Assembly: GCA_946480705.1 (NCBI GenBank)
Contig: CAMLLF010000061.1
Span: forward strand, 1-11,183
Direction of reading: 5' to 3'
DNA length: 11,183 bases
Source: an uncultured Lysobacteraceae bacterium
GTDB lineage: Bacteria; Pseudomonadota; Gammaproteobacteria; Xanthomonadales; Rhodanobacteraceae
Below, piece after piece: positions 1 through 7,700 of this stretch (within the stretch, counting starts at the first letter, position 1; each line of letters starts with the position of its first letter). Under the pieces are notes generated by a model. It worked only from the letters and a program-made list of their open reading frames with translations, had not been told where the DNA came from and did no database searches. Both the position numbers and the translations under genes were made by a program.

Positions 1-484
<484 letters not shown>

Positions 485-488
485 CTAC

Positions 489-1199
489 ATGCTGCAGAGT
501 CTCGTATTCCACAACATCACGGGAATCGCGCCGCGCAGCAACATCATCGTGTCCAACCTGACGACCGGACCCAATGCGGCGCAGCGCGTGGCCGCGTTCA
601 ACACCTACGAGAACCCGATGTTCGGCGGGGCGCGAGCGTTCCTGCTCCAGCTCGGCGGGAGCAACGGCAACAAGCGCTTCGGCCCGCTGCGCGAGAACCC
701 GCACAACGCCGGCACGACGCCGACAGTCCATGAAAATGCCGCGATCAACTACATGGGTACCTCCATGTTCCTGCGCTACCTGATCGACCGGAAAAACACC
801 GGCGATGCGGTGCAGCTCGGCGCACTGCTGAATTCGACGGCGGTCGGCCGCGCGAACCTGCAGGGCGTCATGGGCGCGGGCGTGGACCTCGACGACTGGG
901 CGCGCGATTTCCTGATCGCGCTGTATACCGACGACGCCGTCGCCGGCGTCGCACCGGAGTACACGATCCCGACGTGGAACTACCGTTCGATGTACATCGC
1001 GCTGAATGGTACGTATCAGTTGACTGTCAACCCGCTGACCGACGGCGTCGCGTTGTCCAACTTCGTGCTCGGTCCCGGCGGCGGTACGCGCTATGCGCGC
1101 TTCGGCATCGCCGCGGGGCAGACCGCGACGATCGTCCTGACCCAGGGCGGCGTCTCGCCGACGGCGCCGCTGACGACGGCGATCGTGCGGACGAAGTAA
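489..1199 (+). pseudogene. M30-type metallopeptidase, downstream fragment of the same broken gene
   Basis: This continues the upstream fragment in the same frame after the TGA at 474-476; codons 477-488 (L-S-A-Y) also fit. The segment G-I-A-P-R-S-N near 525-545 matches the stretch that follows the zinc helix in M30 proteins. Later come a Y-M-G-T-S-M-F-L-R-Y-L helix (about 750-780), a D-D-W-A-R-D-F helix (about 890-910) and a Y-T-I-P-T-W-N-Y-R block (about 960-984), all in the expected order. The C-terminus is a short beta-rich tail rich in Gly and Thr. No ribosome binding site precedes the ATG at 489, so independent translation is unlikely and this is best read as the 3' part of a disrupted gene. 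Automatic callers may list it as a separate 236-residue protein. An assembly indel pair could also create this picture. Confidence 0.7.
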
Positions 1200-1215
1200 G
1201 GTCGTCGCTGCGGCC

Positions 1216-1244
1216 TCCCTCTGCCGTGGAATGCGGTAGAGGGA
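1216..1244 (+). terminator. Stem-loop after the peptidase gene
   Basis: TCCCTCTGCCG (1216-1226) pairs with CGGTAGAGGGA (1234-1244) around a 7-nt loop, giving an 11-position stem with one G-U pair. It begins 17 nt after the peptidase stop codon and ends 64 nt before the next start. No T-run follows, so intrinsic termination is only a possibility; it could be an mRNA 3' structure. Confidence 0.4.
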
Positions 1245-1308
1245 AGCTGCGATGTGTAGAAGAAAACGTCGCCGCGTCCGCACGCGCGACAACGCACGAG
1301 GCAGTCCG

Positions 1309-2082
1309 ATGCAATCGACGTCGAACGCGTTCGACCTGGTCCTGGCCTATCCGCAGTGGCAGGGCTCGGGGCGACATCAGAACCTTGCACGCGGCGCCGC
1401 AGCCGCGGCGGATGTCTGCGGTCGCTTCGCGCCGCGGACGCAGGTTCCGGCCAGCGATGCCGACGGCGATGCGCACGGCGTCCGGCGCTGGCATGCGATC
1501 CTCGAACAGTTCCGCAGCGCGCAGGATCTCCTCGCGCGCTCGGGCGCGCGGCGCGTGCTGACGGCCGGCGGCGACTGCGCGGTCGACGTCGCGGTGATCG
1601 ACTATCTGCACCGCGTCCATCCCGGACTCACGGTGATCTGGATCGACGCGCACCTCGACGCGAACACGCCCGAGACCTCGCCGAGCGGCAGCTTCCACGG
1701 CATGCCGGTCGCCGCGATTCTCGGCCGCGCGCCGGCGCCGATGCGGCCATTCCTCGGTGCGCCGATCGACCCGGCCCGATTCCGCTATCACGGCATCCGC
1801 ATCGGCGACGACGGCGACTGGGCGCTGCAGCGCGAACTCGACCTGAAGACCTTCGCGCCGGAACATCCGTTGCGCGGTCCTGTACATATCCACTTCGATC
1901 TCGACGTGCTCGACCCGCGCGAATTCCCGTATCTGGCCTATACCGACGGCGATCTCGCCGTCGACGACGCCGTCGCGCTGGTCGCTCGCATCTGCGGTTT
2001 CGCACAGTCAGCGGGATTTTGCCGTCGGGTTCGCGTGACGCGATGCGTGCGGCGCGCGTTCCGTCGGCGCAGGCAACGTTGA
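1309..2082 (+). CDS. Arginase/agmatinase/formiminoglutamase (ureohydrolase) family protein with damaged C-terminus
   Basis: Ureohydrolases use a two-Mn centre to hydrolyse guanidino or formimino groups; the substrate cannot be told here. The metal-binding motifs appear in order: GGDC at residues 87-90, DAHLD at 113-117, an FHGMP turn at 129-133, and D-L-D-V-L-D-P at 197-203 (metal Asps 197 and 199). The usual GGDH is GGDC; I recall Cys at this place in a bacterial subfamily, so it need not mean inactivity. I chose ATG 1309 because GAGG (1298-1301) sits 7 nt upstream and the upstream in-frame extension to 1252 is an Arg-rich stretch unlike the family. At 257 residues it is shorter than the usual 300 or so. 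From about 2000 the frame becomes Arg-rich, while the +1 frame gives D-F-A-V-G-F-A then TGA at 2036-2038, resembling the missing last core strand. The 3' end therefore looks frameshifted. Confidence 0.75.
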   Translation: MQSTSNAFDLVLAYPQWQGSGRHQNLARGAAAAADVCGRFAPRTQVPASDADGDAHGVRRWHAILEQFRSAQDLLARSGARRVLTAGGDCAVDVAVIDYLHRVHPGLTVIWIDAHLDANTPETSPSGSFHGMPVAAILGRAPAPMRPFLGAPIDPARFRYHGIRIGDDGDWALQRELDLKTFAPEHPLRGPVHIHFDLDVLDPREFPYLAYTDGDLAVDDAVALVARICGFAQSAGFCRRVRVTRCVRRAFRRRRQR

Positions 2083-2140
2083 AATATTTTCTAAGAATTC
2101 ACCGCGCGAATTTCTGGCCCGCAGGTCGGGTTTCCGGCCG

Positions 2141-2173
2141 GCATGGCGGATCCGTCGCGCAGATCCGGCATGC
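2141..2173. promoter_or_regulatory. Imperfect palindrome upstream of the lipoprotein gene
   Basis: GCATG-G-CGGATC (2141-2152) and GATCCG-G-CATGC (2162-2173) are inverted copies around a 9-bp centre, with one G/G mismatch: 11 paired positions per arm. It lies 93 bp before the lipoprotein start in the 184-bp gap after the arginase-family gene. It could be an operator for a dimeric repressor or an RNA hairpin. No clear -35/-10 pair was found beside it, though an AT-rich patch lies at 2080-2100. Confidence 0.3.
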
Positions 2174-2266
2174 GATAGACCGTACGGCAGCGGTATGCCG
2201 CGTGCGCGGGCAAATGCGTAGGATGCGGCCGCCGTGCAAGGGGCGCGGTCTTCTGCCGAGGCATCC

Positions 2267-3007
2267 ATGAAACTTCTCGTCCGCTTCAGTCTGGCCATAC
2301 TGGTCTGCTCGCTGCTGAGCGCGTGCGTCAGCGCTCCCAGGCGTCAGGCCTTCAACCCGCAATCCAGGACCGCGGTGAAGTCCATCGATGTACTGCCGAT
2401 GCGGCATGCGCAGATCGAGCTGGTCATCGTCAACAATCCCGCTCTCAGCTTTGGCCTTATCGGTCTCGGCATCGCCGAGGCGAATCGCAAGCCCAAGGCG
2501 AACTGGCTGCGATCGCAGGTCAACGAGCGTCGTTTCGACCCGGTCGCGACGTTCCGCGATGCGTTCACCGCGGCGATGGCCGGGCGCGGCTACGAACTCC
2601 GCTTCGAAGAGCCCGTGATGGAACCCAGGTCGGCGTCCACGCGCCGCACGGCCTGGGGCAGCCGCAGGTCGTACGACGGCATCGAGAGCAAGGCCGATGC
2701 ACTGCTCGACGTGAATTTCGGATTCATCGGCTATGCCGCCGCCGGAACCGGCGACGGCTCGCCGTACCGGCCGACCGTCGTCGTGACCGCACGACTGGTC
2801 AGTCCTGACGGCAGGCGCGTGCTGTTCGAGGACCAGATCGTCTACAACGCGGTCTTCCCGAAGTCGGACCGGGCGGTCACGCTGAATCCGGACGAGCGTT
2901 TCCGCTACCCCGATTTCGACGACCTCAAGGCGGCCGGTCCCGTCGTCGTCGACGGACTCGACATCGCGTTTCGCGAGGCTGCGAGGACGCTGGCGGAACA
3001 GTTGTGA
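2267..3007 (+). CDS. Outer-membrane-type lipoprotein of unknown function
   Basis: This 246-residue protein starts with a basic, hydrophobic signal peptide ending in the lipobox L-S-A-C, with the lipidated Cys at residue 20. The residue after it is Val rather than Asp, which by the Lol rule of enteric bacteria favours the outer membrane. The start at ATG 2267 is fixed by GAGG at 2258-2261, 5 nt upstream, and by the signal peptide beginning exactly there. The mature part shows alternating strands (I-D-V-L-P near residue 43, L-L-D-V-N-F-G-F-I-G-Y near 145, V-V-V-T-A-R-L near 167) and a terminal amphipathic helix. I do not recognise a named family. The stop overlaps the start of the next gene (GTGA), so the two are probably co-translated and may share an envelope role. 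Confidence 0.75.
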   Translation: MKLLVRFSLAILVCSLLSACVSAPRRQAFNPQSRTAVKSIDVLPMRHAQIELVIVNNPALSFGLIGLGIAEANRKPKANWLRSQVNERRFDPVATFRDAFTAAMAGRGYELRFEEPVMEPRSASTRRTAWGSRRSYDGIESKADALLDVNFGFIGYAAAGTGDGSPYRPTVVVTARLVSPDGRRVLFEDQIVYNAVFPKSDRAVTLNPDERFRYPDFDDLKAAGPVVVDGLDIAFREAARTLAEQL

Positions 3008-3624
3008 TCGCGGCGCTGGTACTTGCCCATGCGCTGCATCTGCAGGCGGCTTCGCAAGCCGCCTGCGCGCAGACCGTGTTGGACATCCCGGCCCGCGTGG
3101 TGCCTGTCGACCTGCGCAGGCCGGTCGAGCGCAGCTACGACTTCGGCGCGGACGCATCGTGCATCGACACCGGGGAGGACGCGCGCCGCGTGCTGTTGCT
3201 GCGGATCGGCGGGAGCCACGGTCGTTTCGCGGTCGAGATTGCATCGAAAGCGACGCGAAACGGCATCCTGCCGCCCGATGTCCGCCTGCTCGACCGCCAT
3301 CGGAATGAAATCGCGAAGTACGCCTTTACCGAATTCCGGCAGCGCGGAACGAGCTACACCGGCACGATCTTCGTCGACGGCGACCAGGCCGATGCAACCT
3401 ACCTGCTGGTCGGTGCGGATGCCGCGAGTCTCGGTCGCAAGAGTCTGCTGATTGCCGGCAGCCGCTTCGTCGTCGTGTTCGCGACGCCGCTCGTCGTCGG
3501 TGCCTTCAACAACGGAACCGAAACCCGTCGGGAACACGCGTTTGCCGAAAGCGGAACGATCAGCGTCCGTGTGATCGACAGCGCAGACCGCGCGCTCGGG
3601 CGGAACGGGCGTCCTGTTCCGTAA
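3004..3624 (+). CDS. Exported periplasmic protein resembling MalM
   Basis: This 206-residue protein starts with GTG at 3004 inside the stop of the lipoprotein gene, a 4-nt overlap typical of translational coupling. The N-terminus is a hydrophobic signal peptide with a likely A-x-A cleavage site near residues 19-22; there is no lipobox. The mature order resembles the C-terminal domain of MalM, the periplasmic product of the E. coli maltose operon: a P-x-V-x-L-L-D strand at about residues 98-105, a T-G-T-I-F-V strand near 120, a Y-L-L-V strand near 133 and a late G-T-I-S-V-R-V strand. MalM has no known catalytic role, and no maltose transport genes lie nearby, so the similarity gives fold and location rather than function. 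The family call is from remembered patterns and is moderate at best. Confidence 0.6.
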   Translation: MIAALVLAHALHLQAASQAACAQTVLDIPARVVPVDLRRPVERSYDFGADASCIDTGEDARRVLLLRIGGSHGRFAVEIASKATRNGILPPDVRLLDRHRNEIAKYAFTEFRQRGTSYTGTIFVDGDQADATYLLVGADAASLGRKSLLIAGSRFVVVFATPLVVGAFNNGTETRREHAFAESGTISVRVIDSADRALGRNGRPVP

Positions 3625-3678
3625 CTGACGGTCGAACAATTCCGGTGTCCTTGCTGCGATACGTCGTTGCACACGTTT

Positions 3679-3697
3679 GCCGCAGCGCCGCTGCGGC
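3679..3697. other. Short GC-rich hairpin after the MalM-like gene
   Basis: GCCGCAGC (3679-3686) and GCTGCGGC (3690-3697) form a perfect 8-bp stem with a 3-nt loop, 55 nt after the MalM-like stop codon. No T-run follows. It may help end or stabilise the plus-strand transcript. Confidence 0.3.
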
Positions 3698-3804
3698 GCC
3701 TCGGTGCGCCTGGTCTCGCGACGAAATCCAGCGGAATTTTTTTCAACGTATTTGCGGAACAGAACACTGGCGTCTGCGGGAAGGCACGGCCGTTCGGCAA
3801 TCGC

Positions 3805-3832
3805 GACGGCATCGCGACAGCGCGTTGCCGTC
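3805..3832. terminator. Hairpin between convergent genes, possible two-way terminator
   Basis: GACGGCA (3805-3811) pairs with TGCCGTC (3826-3832). Inside, CGCG (3813-3816) pairs with CGCG (3821-3824) around ACAG, with one T/T mismatch between the two stems. The structure sits in the 265-bp gap between the plus-strand MalM-like gene (stop 3624) and the minus-strand DUF2200 gene (stop 3890), where a shared terminator is expected. Neither side has a T-run, so the role is inferred from position. Nothing else with coding character was seen in this gap. Confidence 0.35.
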
Positions 3833-3889
3833 CGCGACGGATGTTTCTGCGAACGTCGGCGACGACGCGATCTTCCGGGCGGCGCGCGG

Positions 3890-4237
3890 CTACTTCCGCA
3901 GGATCTTCTCCATCGCCTTGCCCTTGGCCAGTTCGTCGACGAGCTTGTCCATGTAGCGGATCTTCCGCATGAGCTCGTCGTCGATGGCTTCGATGCGGTG
4001 ACCGCAGATCGTGCCGGTGATCTTCGACGCATTCGGATGAAGCTGCGCCTGCGCGAAAAACGTCTGCAGGTCGTTTCCCGCGTCGATCTGCCGCTGCAGA
4101 CCCTGTGCGTCGTAACCGGTCAGCCAGCCGATCACGGTGTCGAGCTCGGCTTTCGTGCGTCCCTTCGTCTCGGCTTTCTTCACGTACAGCGGATAGATCT
4201 TCGCGAACGGGAGGGCAAATACCTTTGAATTTTCCAT
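3890..4237 (-). CDS. DUF2200 family protein
   Basis: This 115-residue protein matches the DUF2200 family along its whole length. Recognisable blocks are F-A-K-I-Y-P-L-Y at residues 11-18, K-A-E-x-K-G-R-T-K at 21-29, W-L-T-G-Y-D at 38-43, N-A-S-K-I-T-G-T-I-C-G at 69-79, and the terminal D-E-L-A-K-G-K-A-M-E-K-I-L-R-K. The ATG at 4237 is where the homology starts; the open frame runs further upstream but reads as Arg-rich, non-homologous sequence. No strong Shine-Dalgarno precedes it. No biochemical function is known to me. The protein is small, soluble, probably cytoplasmic and alpha-helical. It lies 169 bp downstream of the TrmY-like gene on the same strand, a gap long enough that separate transcription is as likely as an operon. 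Confidence 0.88.
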   Translation of the reverse strand: MENSKVFALPFAKIYPLYVKKAETKGRTKAELDTVIGWLTGYDAQGLQRQIDAGNDLQTFFAQAQLHPNASKITGTICGHRIEAIDDELMRKIRYMDKLVDELAKGKAMEKILRK

Positions 4238-4350
4238 GGCGAGACCGGCGCGTGTCAGCTGGCGGGCGGGAGTGCCGAGTTTGCCAGGGCGAATACCGGA
4301 ATGCGCAGGCTGCGGCCGGCAACGACGAGAGCACGGCGCACGGTTGAAAC

Positions 4351-4364
4351 GAGCGCCGGCGCTC
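4351..4364. other. Perfect 14-bp palindrome between the TrmY-like and DUF2200 genes
   Basis: GAGCGCCGGCGCTC is its own reverse complement. It lies 43 bp past the TrmY-like stop and 113 bp before the DUF2200 start on the minus strand. It could be a protein-binding site or a short hairpin with a CCGG loop. GC-rich palindromes of this size can arise by chance in such a genome, so confidence is low. Confidence 0.25.
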
Positions 4365-4406
4365 CGGCTCCGGCGATTCCCGATTCGCGGCGACCGATTC
4401 CGGCCG

Positions 4407-5000
4407 CTAACGCTGATCCAGTTCATGATGGATCAGCACCACGCACTGCGAGGCGAACAGCATCTTCGATCCGAGCGAGATCTTCTTCGCTCCCTGGCGC
4501 TCGAGACTGTGGAAGGTCTTCTTCGGCATCGGGATATGGTCGGTCAGCAGGAAGCAGGGATCCGCTGCGAACGTCTGTTCGCGCATCGGCGTGCCCTTGC
4601 GGTCCATGACATAGAGCGGGCTGTGTTCGGCGAGCTCGGCGACGAGCCGCTCGAAACTGATCGTGCGCACGACGACGCCGGTCTCCACGGGCCGCGTCTC
4701 TTCCTTGCCCATTCCCCGGGACACGTCCAGCGCCTTCGCGACCTTGCCGAGCAACGCCTGCTCGTGAAAGCCGCCGATGTCGTGCATTTCGCTTGCGTCG
4801 AAACGGATCGTTCGCGAGTAGTCCTGCGTGCTCTCCAGGACCAGGTACACGACGACGTCGGGGCGATGCGACTGCGCGACGAAGATGGCGTTCATCAGCG
4901 TGTGCGCGAGGATCTCGGTGTGCGCCTCCTGGCCGACTGCGGCAAGGAGTTTCTGACTGTCCGTGGGTGCCGCCCGGGCTCTGAGTACGAAGGTTCGCAT
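4407..5000 (-). CDS. trmY: TrmY-like SPOUT-family pseudouridine N1-methyltransferase homologue
   Basis: This 197-residue protein has the TrmY/DUF358 pattern. Archaeal TrmY uses S-adenosylmethionine to methylate pseudouridine 54 in the tRNA T-arm, forming m1-pseudouridine. The protein opens with M-R-T-F-V-L-R-A, has a V-x-Y-L-V-L-E strand near residues 49-55 followed by R-T-I-R-F-D-A-S-E, and ends with the knot region: L-L-T-D-H at 151-155, K-K-I-S-L-G-S-K at 172-179, A-S-Q-C at 183-186 and H-H-E-L-D at 191-195. These are the parts that form the trefoil knot and SAM pocket in SPOUT enzymes. The start at 5000 is where homology begins; the upstream in-frame extension is Arg-rich. Bacteria normally have m5U54 instead, so the substrate of bacterial homologues is unclear. 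It has no obvious operon partner. Confidence 0.85.
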   Translation of the reverse strand: MRTFVLRARAAPTDSQKLLAAVGQEAHTEILAHTLMNAIFVAQSHRPDVVVYLVLESTQDYSRTIRFDASEMHDIGGFHEQALLGKVAKALDVSRGMGKEETRPVETGVVVRTISFERLVAELAEHSPLYVMDRKGTPMREQTFAADPCFLLTDHIPMPKKTFHSLERQGAKKISLGSKMLFASQCVVLIHHELDQR

Positions 5001-5160
5001 GCTCGCAATCGGTCTGGTTTCAATGTCGCGGTTTCGGTAGCGGCGGGTTCGCCGGAGCTGCCGGTCGCAAATGCCATGGCGGCTCGGCATCGCGTGCGTG
5101 CCGCGTGGCGAAGCCGATCAGGACACGCGTCGGCACGGCAGTCAACCCGTCGTTCTTTCG

Positions 5161-5455
5161 ACGAAGCAAATCGCATCGCGGCGGACGCCGTCTTCGCGGC
5201 AGCGGCGGCGTGGGGCAGGACGGCAAACGGCGCCGGCGGCGGACCCGGCGCAGAGTGCGCCGGCAGGTTCGGGGGCAGCGCCGGCACCGGCGCGCTCTCC
5301 ACCCATGGCTCGGTACGGCCGGTCGATTCCACGCTGAACGGCAACACGGTGATCGGTGGCAATCCGGGCCACCGGACTACCGCGGGAGCGCGCTCGGCGG
5401 CGCCGGGTCCCATCTCGACAGCGGCATCAAAGTCTACGTATCCACAATGTCATGA
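5161..5455 (+). pseudogene. Possible frameshifted gene remnant in an otherwise empty gap (5001-5482)
   Basis: No intact gene fits the 482 bp between the TrmY-like start and the EF-G terminator. One plus-strand frame gives a plausible Ala/Gly-rich stretch followed by S-T-L-N-G-N-T-V-I-G-G-N-P (about 5329-5367). The frame one base earlier continues credibly as D-Y-R-G-S-A-L-G-G-A-G-S-H-L-D-S-G-I-K-V-Y-V-S to a TGA at 5453-5455. The switch is near 5360-5372. I recognise no family, and no start codon with a ribosome site is visible, so this may be chance in high-GC DNA. The TrmY-like promoter, on the other strand, should also lie in this gap; I see no clear match. Confidence 0.22.
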
Positions 5456-5482
5456 AATGCACTGGCTGCGCTGCCGGCCCCG

Positions 5483-5514
5483 AAAAATCCAGGGAGCCTT
5501 GCGGCTCCCTGGAT
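5483..5514 (-). terminator. Rho-independent terminator of the EF-G gene
   Basis: ATCCAGGGAGCC (5487-5498) and GGCTCCCTGGAT (5503-5514) form a perfect 12-bp stem with the loop TTGC. On the minus strand the stem runs into a T-run (the A-run at 5483-5487 on the plus strand). It begins 7 bp past the EF-G stop codon at 5521-5523, so it is the expected end of that transcript. Confidence 0.93.
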
Positions 5515-5520
5515 CGCCAG

Positions 5521-7533
5521 TCACGCAACGGCGGTCTCGTAGCCGTCAAAGCGCATCGTCGCCGAGGCACGGCCCTGGGTCAGCGAACGCAGTGCGGTCG
5601 TATAGCCCGACAGACGCGCCAGCGGCGCACGCGCCTGGACCTCGCTGTTCCCGTCGCGCTCGCCGATGCCGCCGACGCGGCCGCCGCGGCGCTGCAGGTC
5701 GCCGAGCACGTCGCCGAGATAGCCGGTTGGCGTGTCGACGTCGACGGCCATCACGGGTTCGAGCAGGCCCGTGCCCGCTTCCCCGAGCGCGGCGCGCACG
5801 GCCTGCGCCGCCGCACGCTGGAAGGCCTGGTCGGTCGAGTCGACGGCATGGGTCTGGCCGTCGACCAGCGTCACTTCGACGCCGACCACCGGAAAACCCT
5901 GCGGACCTTCGGCCAGCGCCGCACGCACGCCTTTCTCGACCGCGGCGACGAAGGCCGCCGGCACGACGCCGCCGCGCGTGCAGTCGGCGAAGACGATCGC
6001 GTCGTCCTCGCGCGGCACGAGGTTCAGATGCACGCGTGCGAAATGGCCGGCGCCGCCGTTCTGCTTGTCGAGCTTGCCTTCGACGCCGTGCACCGCGCGC
6101 CGCGGACGTTCCTGGTAGGCCACGCGCGGCGCGCCGGCCGACACGTCGAGGCCCCAGTCATTTCGCAAACGTTCCACTTTTACCTCCAGATGCAGTTCGC
6201 CCATGCCCCAGATCAGGCTCTCGCCGGTATCGGCATCGGAGCCGGCATGGAACGACGGATCCTCCTGCGCCAGAACCGCGAGGGCCTGGCCGAGCCGCAG
6301 CAGATCGCCGGCCTTGGCCGTCAGTCGCCACGACAGCACCGGCGGCTGGACCGTTATCGCTTCCAGACGCAGCGGACGTGCCGGCGCGCTCAGAGTTTCG
6401 CCGCCGGCCGCGTCCTTCCAGCCCGCCACCGCGACGATGTCGCCCGCTTCGGCCTGCGGCAGATCGCTGCCGCGGTCGGCCTGGATCGACAGCAGCCGGC
6501 CGATGCGGACGCTGCGCTCGCGGTGCGATGCCCATACCGTGTCGCCGACCCGCAGCCGTCCCGAGTACACGCGGACGAACGCGAGCGGTCCGTGTTCCTG
6601 CTGTTCGACCTTGAACACCAGCGCCGCGAGCGGCCCGTCCGTGTCCGGCGGCAGCGTGACGCTGCCCGCATCGCCGTCGGCCTGCACGGCAGGCCGGTCC
6701 TGCGGCGAGGGCAAGTAGTCGACGATGGCGTCGAGCACGAGTTCCATGCCCTTGGTCTTGAACGCAGAGCCGGCGACGAGCGGCACGCCGGCACCGGCGA
6801 GCGTGGCGCGGCGCAGGGCCGCGCTCAGCTGTGCGGCATCGACCTCGGCATCGCGCAGGAACGCTTCGGCGAGCGCGTCGTCGTGCTCGGCCACGCTCGC
6901 CACGAGCGCGTCGCGAAGCGCGGCGTGCGCGCGTTCGTCATCGGCGTTCCAGCCGCGGACGACAGTGCCTTCGTCGGTCCAGGACACGACGCGCCGGCCG
7001 ACGAAATCGACCCAGCCGTACAGCTGGCCTTCGGCGCCGAGCGGCCGGCCCAGCGGCCACGCGCGCGCGCCGAGGCGCTCGCGAATCTGTGCGACGACGC
7101 GGTCGAAGTCCGCACCGGTGCGATCCATCTTGTTGACGAACGCGACGAGCGGAACGCCGTTGCGGCGCGCCTGGCGCCACACGGCTTCCGACTGCGGCTG
7201 CACGCCGGCGACGGCGCAGAACACGGCGACGGCACCGTCGAGCACGCGCAGCGAACGTTCCACTTCGATCGCGAAATCGATGTGTCCGGGCGTGTCGATC
7301 AGGGTGAGGCGATGTCCGGCCCAGTCGAGGTTCACGGCGGCCGCACCGATGGTGATGCCGCGTGCGCGCTCGATCTCGGAATAGTCGGTCGTGGCGGCGC
7401 CGTCATGGACTTCGCCCATGCGATGGATGGCGCCGGCCTTCCAGAGCAGCCGTTCGGTGAGGGTGGTCTTGCCCGCGTCGATGTGGGCGATGATGCCGAG
7501 GTTGCGTCGACGCGAAAGGGGAGTGCGGTTCAT
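5521..7533 (-). CDS. fusA: Elongation factor G paralogue (EF-G2-like translational GTPase)
   Basis: EF-G is the ribosomal GTPase that drives translocation and, with RRF, recycling. All five GTPase motifs are present: A-H-I-D-A-G-K-T-T at residues 16-24, R-G-I-T-I at 58-62, D-T-P-G-H at 80-84, N-K-M-D at 134-137 and G-S-A at 255-257. Later domains are complete, including G-M-G-E-L-H-L-E in domain III, a G-H-F-A-R-V strand and the T-H-A-V-D-S-T tip loop of domain IV, and L-E-P-V-M to the C-terminus in domain V. At 670 residues it is a little shorter than main EF-G proteins (about 700). Switch I ([11 protein letters not shown]) differs from the usual housekeeping form. It lies alone rather than in a rpsL-rpsG-fusA-tuf cluster, so I read it as a secondary paralogue. 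Ribosome-protection activity cannot be excluded from sequence alone. Confidence 0.93.
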   Translation of the reverse strand: MNRTPLSRRRNLGIIAHIDAGKTTLTERLLWKAGAIHRMGEVHDGAATTDYSEIERARGITIGAAAVNLDWAGHRLTLIDTPGHIDFAIEVERSLRVLDGAVAVFCAVAGVQPQSEAVWRQARRNGVPLVAFVNKMDRTGADFDRVVAQIRERLGARAWPLGRPLGAEGQLYGWVDFVGRRVVSWTDEGTVVRGWNADDERAHAALRDALVASVAEHDDALAEAFLRDAEVDAAQLSAALRRATLAGAGVPLVAGSAFKTKGMELVLDAIVDYLPSPQDRPAVQADGDAGSVTLPPDTDGPLAALVFKVEQQEHGPLAFVRVYSGRLRVGDTVWASHRERSVRIGRLLSIQADRGSDLPQAEAGDIVAVAGWKDAAGGETLSAPARPLRLEAITVQPPVLSWRLTAKAGDLLRLGQALAVLAQEDPSFHAGSDADTGESLIWGMGELHLEVKVERLRNDWGLDVSAGAPRVAYQERPRRAVHGVEGKLDKQNGGAGHFARVHLNLVPREDDAIVFADCTRGGVVPAAFVAAVEKGVRAALAEGPQGFPVVGVEVTLVDGQTHAVDSTDQAFQRAAAQAVRAALGEAGTGLLEPVMAVDVDTPTGYLGDVLGDLQRRGGRVGGIGERDGNSEVQARAPLARLSGYTTALRSLTQGRASATMRFDGYETAVA

Positions 7534-7596
7534 GAGTTGCTCGCTTGAAGTGCCAACGATCGAGGCCGCACGCCCCGGTTGGCGACGAGACGGCGG

Positions 7597-7629
7597 CTAG
7601 GCGGATGTGTCTTCAGCGGCGGTATTCAC
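7597..7629 (-). CDS. Possible 10-codon leader ORF upstream of the EF-G gene
   Basis: On the minus strand GAGGAGAAGG is followed by TGTC and a GTG start at 7629, then ten codons (M-N-T-A-A-E-D-T-S-A) and TAG at 7597-7599. The purine-rich Shine-Dalgarno is better than that of the EF-G gene itself, which starts 64 bp further on. It might be a leader peptide. A site this short can be chance, and no pairing RNA structures that would make an attenuator were worked out. Confidence 0.2.
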   Translation of the reverse strand: MNTAAEDTSA

Positions 7630-7675
7630 GACACCTTCTCCTCGGTACAGCGCGTGTGGATCGGAAAACCGGGGC

Positions 7676-7700
7676 AAAAAAAAACACCCTTGCGGGTGTT
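7676..7700 (-). terminator. Rho-independent terminator on the minus strand with no recognised gene before it
   Basis: AACACCC (7683-7689) and GGGTGTT (7694-7700) form a perfect 7-bp stem with loop TTGC. On the minus strand it is followed by a run of nine T (A-run 7676-7684 on the plus strand, overlapping the stem base). It sits 143 bp upstream of the EF-G start and points toward it. A transcript entering from 7701-8100 on the minus strand would end here. Confidence 0.85.

Noticed and set aside
1252..1308. A longer N-terminus for the arginase-family protein from ATG 1252
   Set aside because: The added 19 residues are mostly Arg and unlike the family; ATG 1309 has a well-placed GAGG.
2099..3244. 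A 381-codon minus-strand frame opposite the lipoprotein gene
   Set aside because: The plus strand has a lipobox, a ribosome site and a coupled second gene; the minus frame is Arg-rich.
4895..5413. A 172-codon minus-strand frame rich in Ala and Pro upstream of and overlapping the TrmY-like gene
   Set aside because: No family match, no ribosome site, and its last third overlaps the start of the TrmY-like gene in another frame.
4236..6614. A 792-codon plus-strand frame across TrmY-like, gap and EF-G regions
   Set aside because: It crosses two firmly identified minus-strand genes and their terminator and becomes Arg/Pro-rich; only its middle part (5161-5367) was kept as a doubtful remnant.
5356..7548. 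A 730-codon plus-strand frame opposite the EF-G gene
   Set aside because: EF-G on the minus strand is unmistakable along its whole length; the opposite frame has no recognisable motif.
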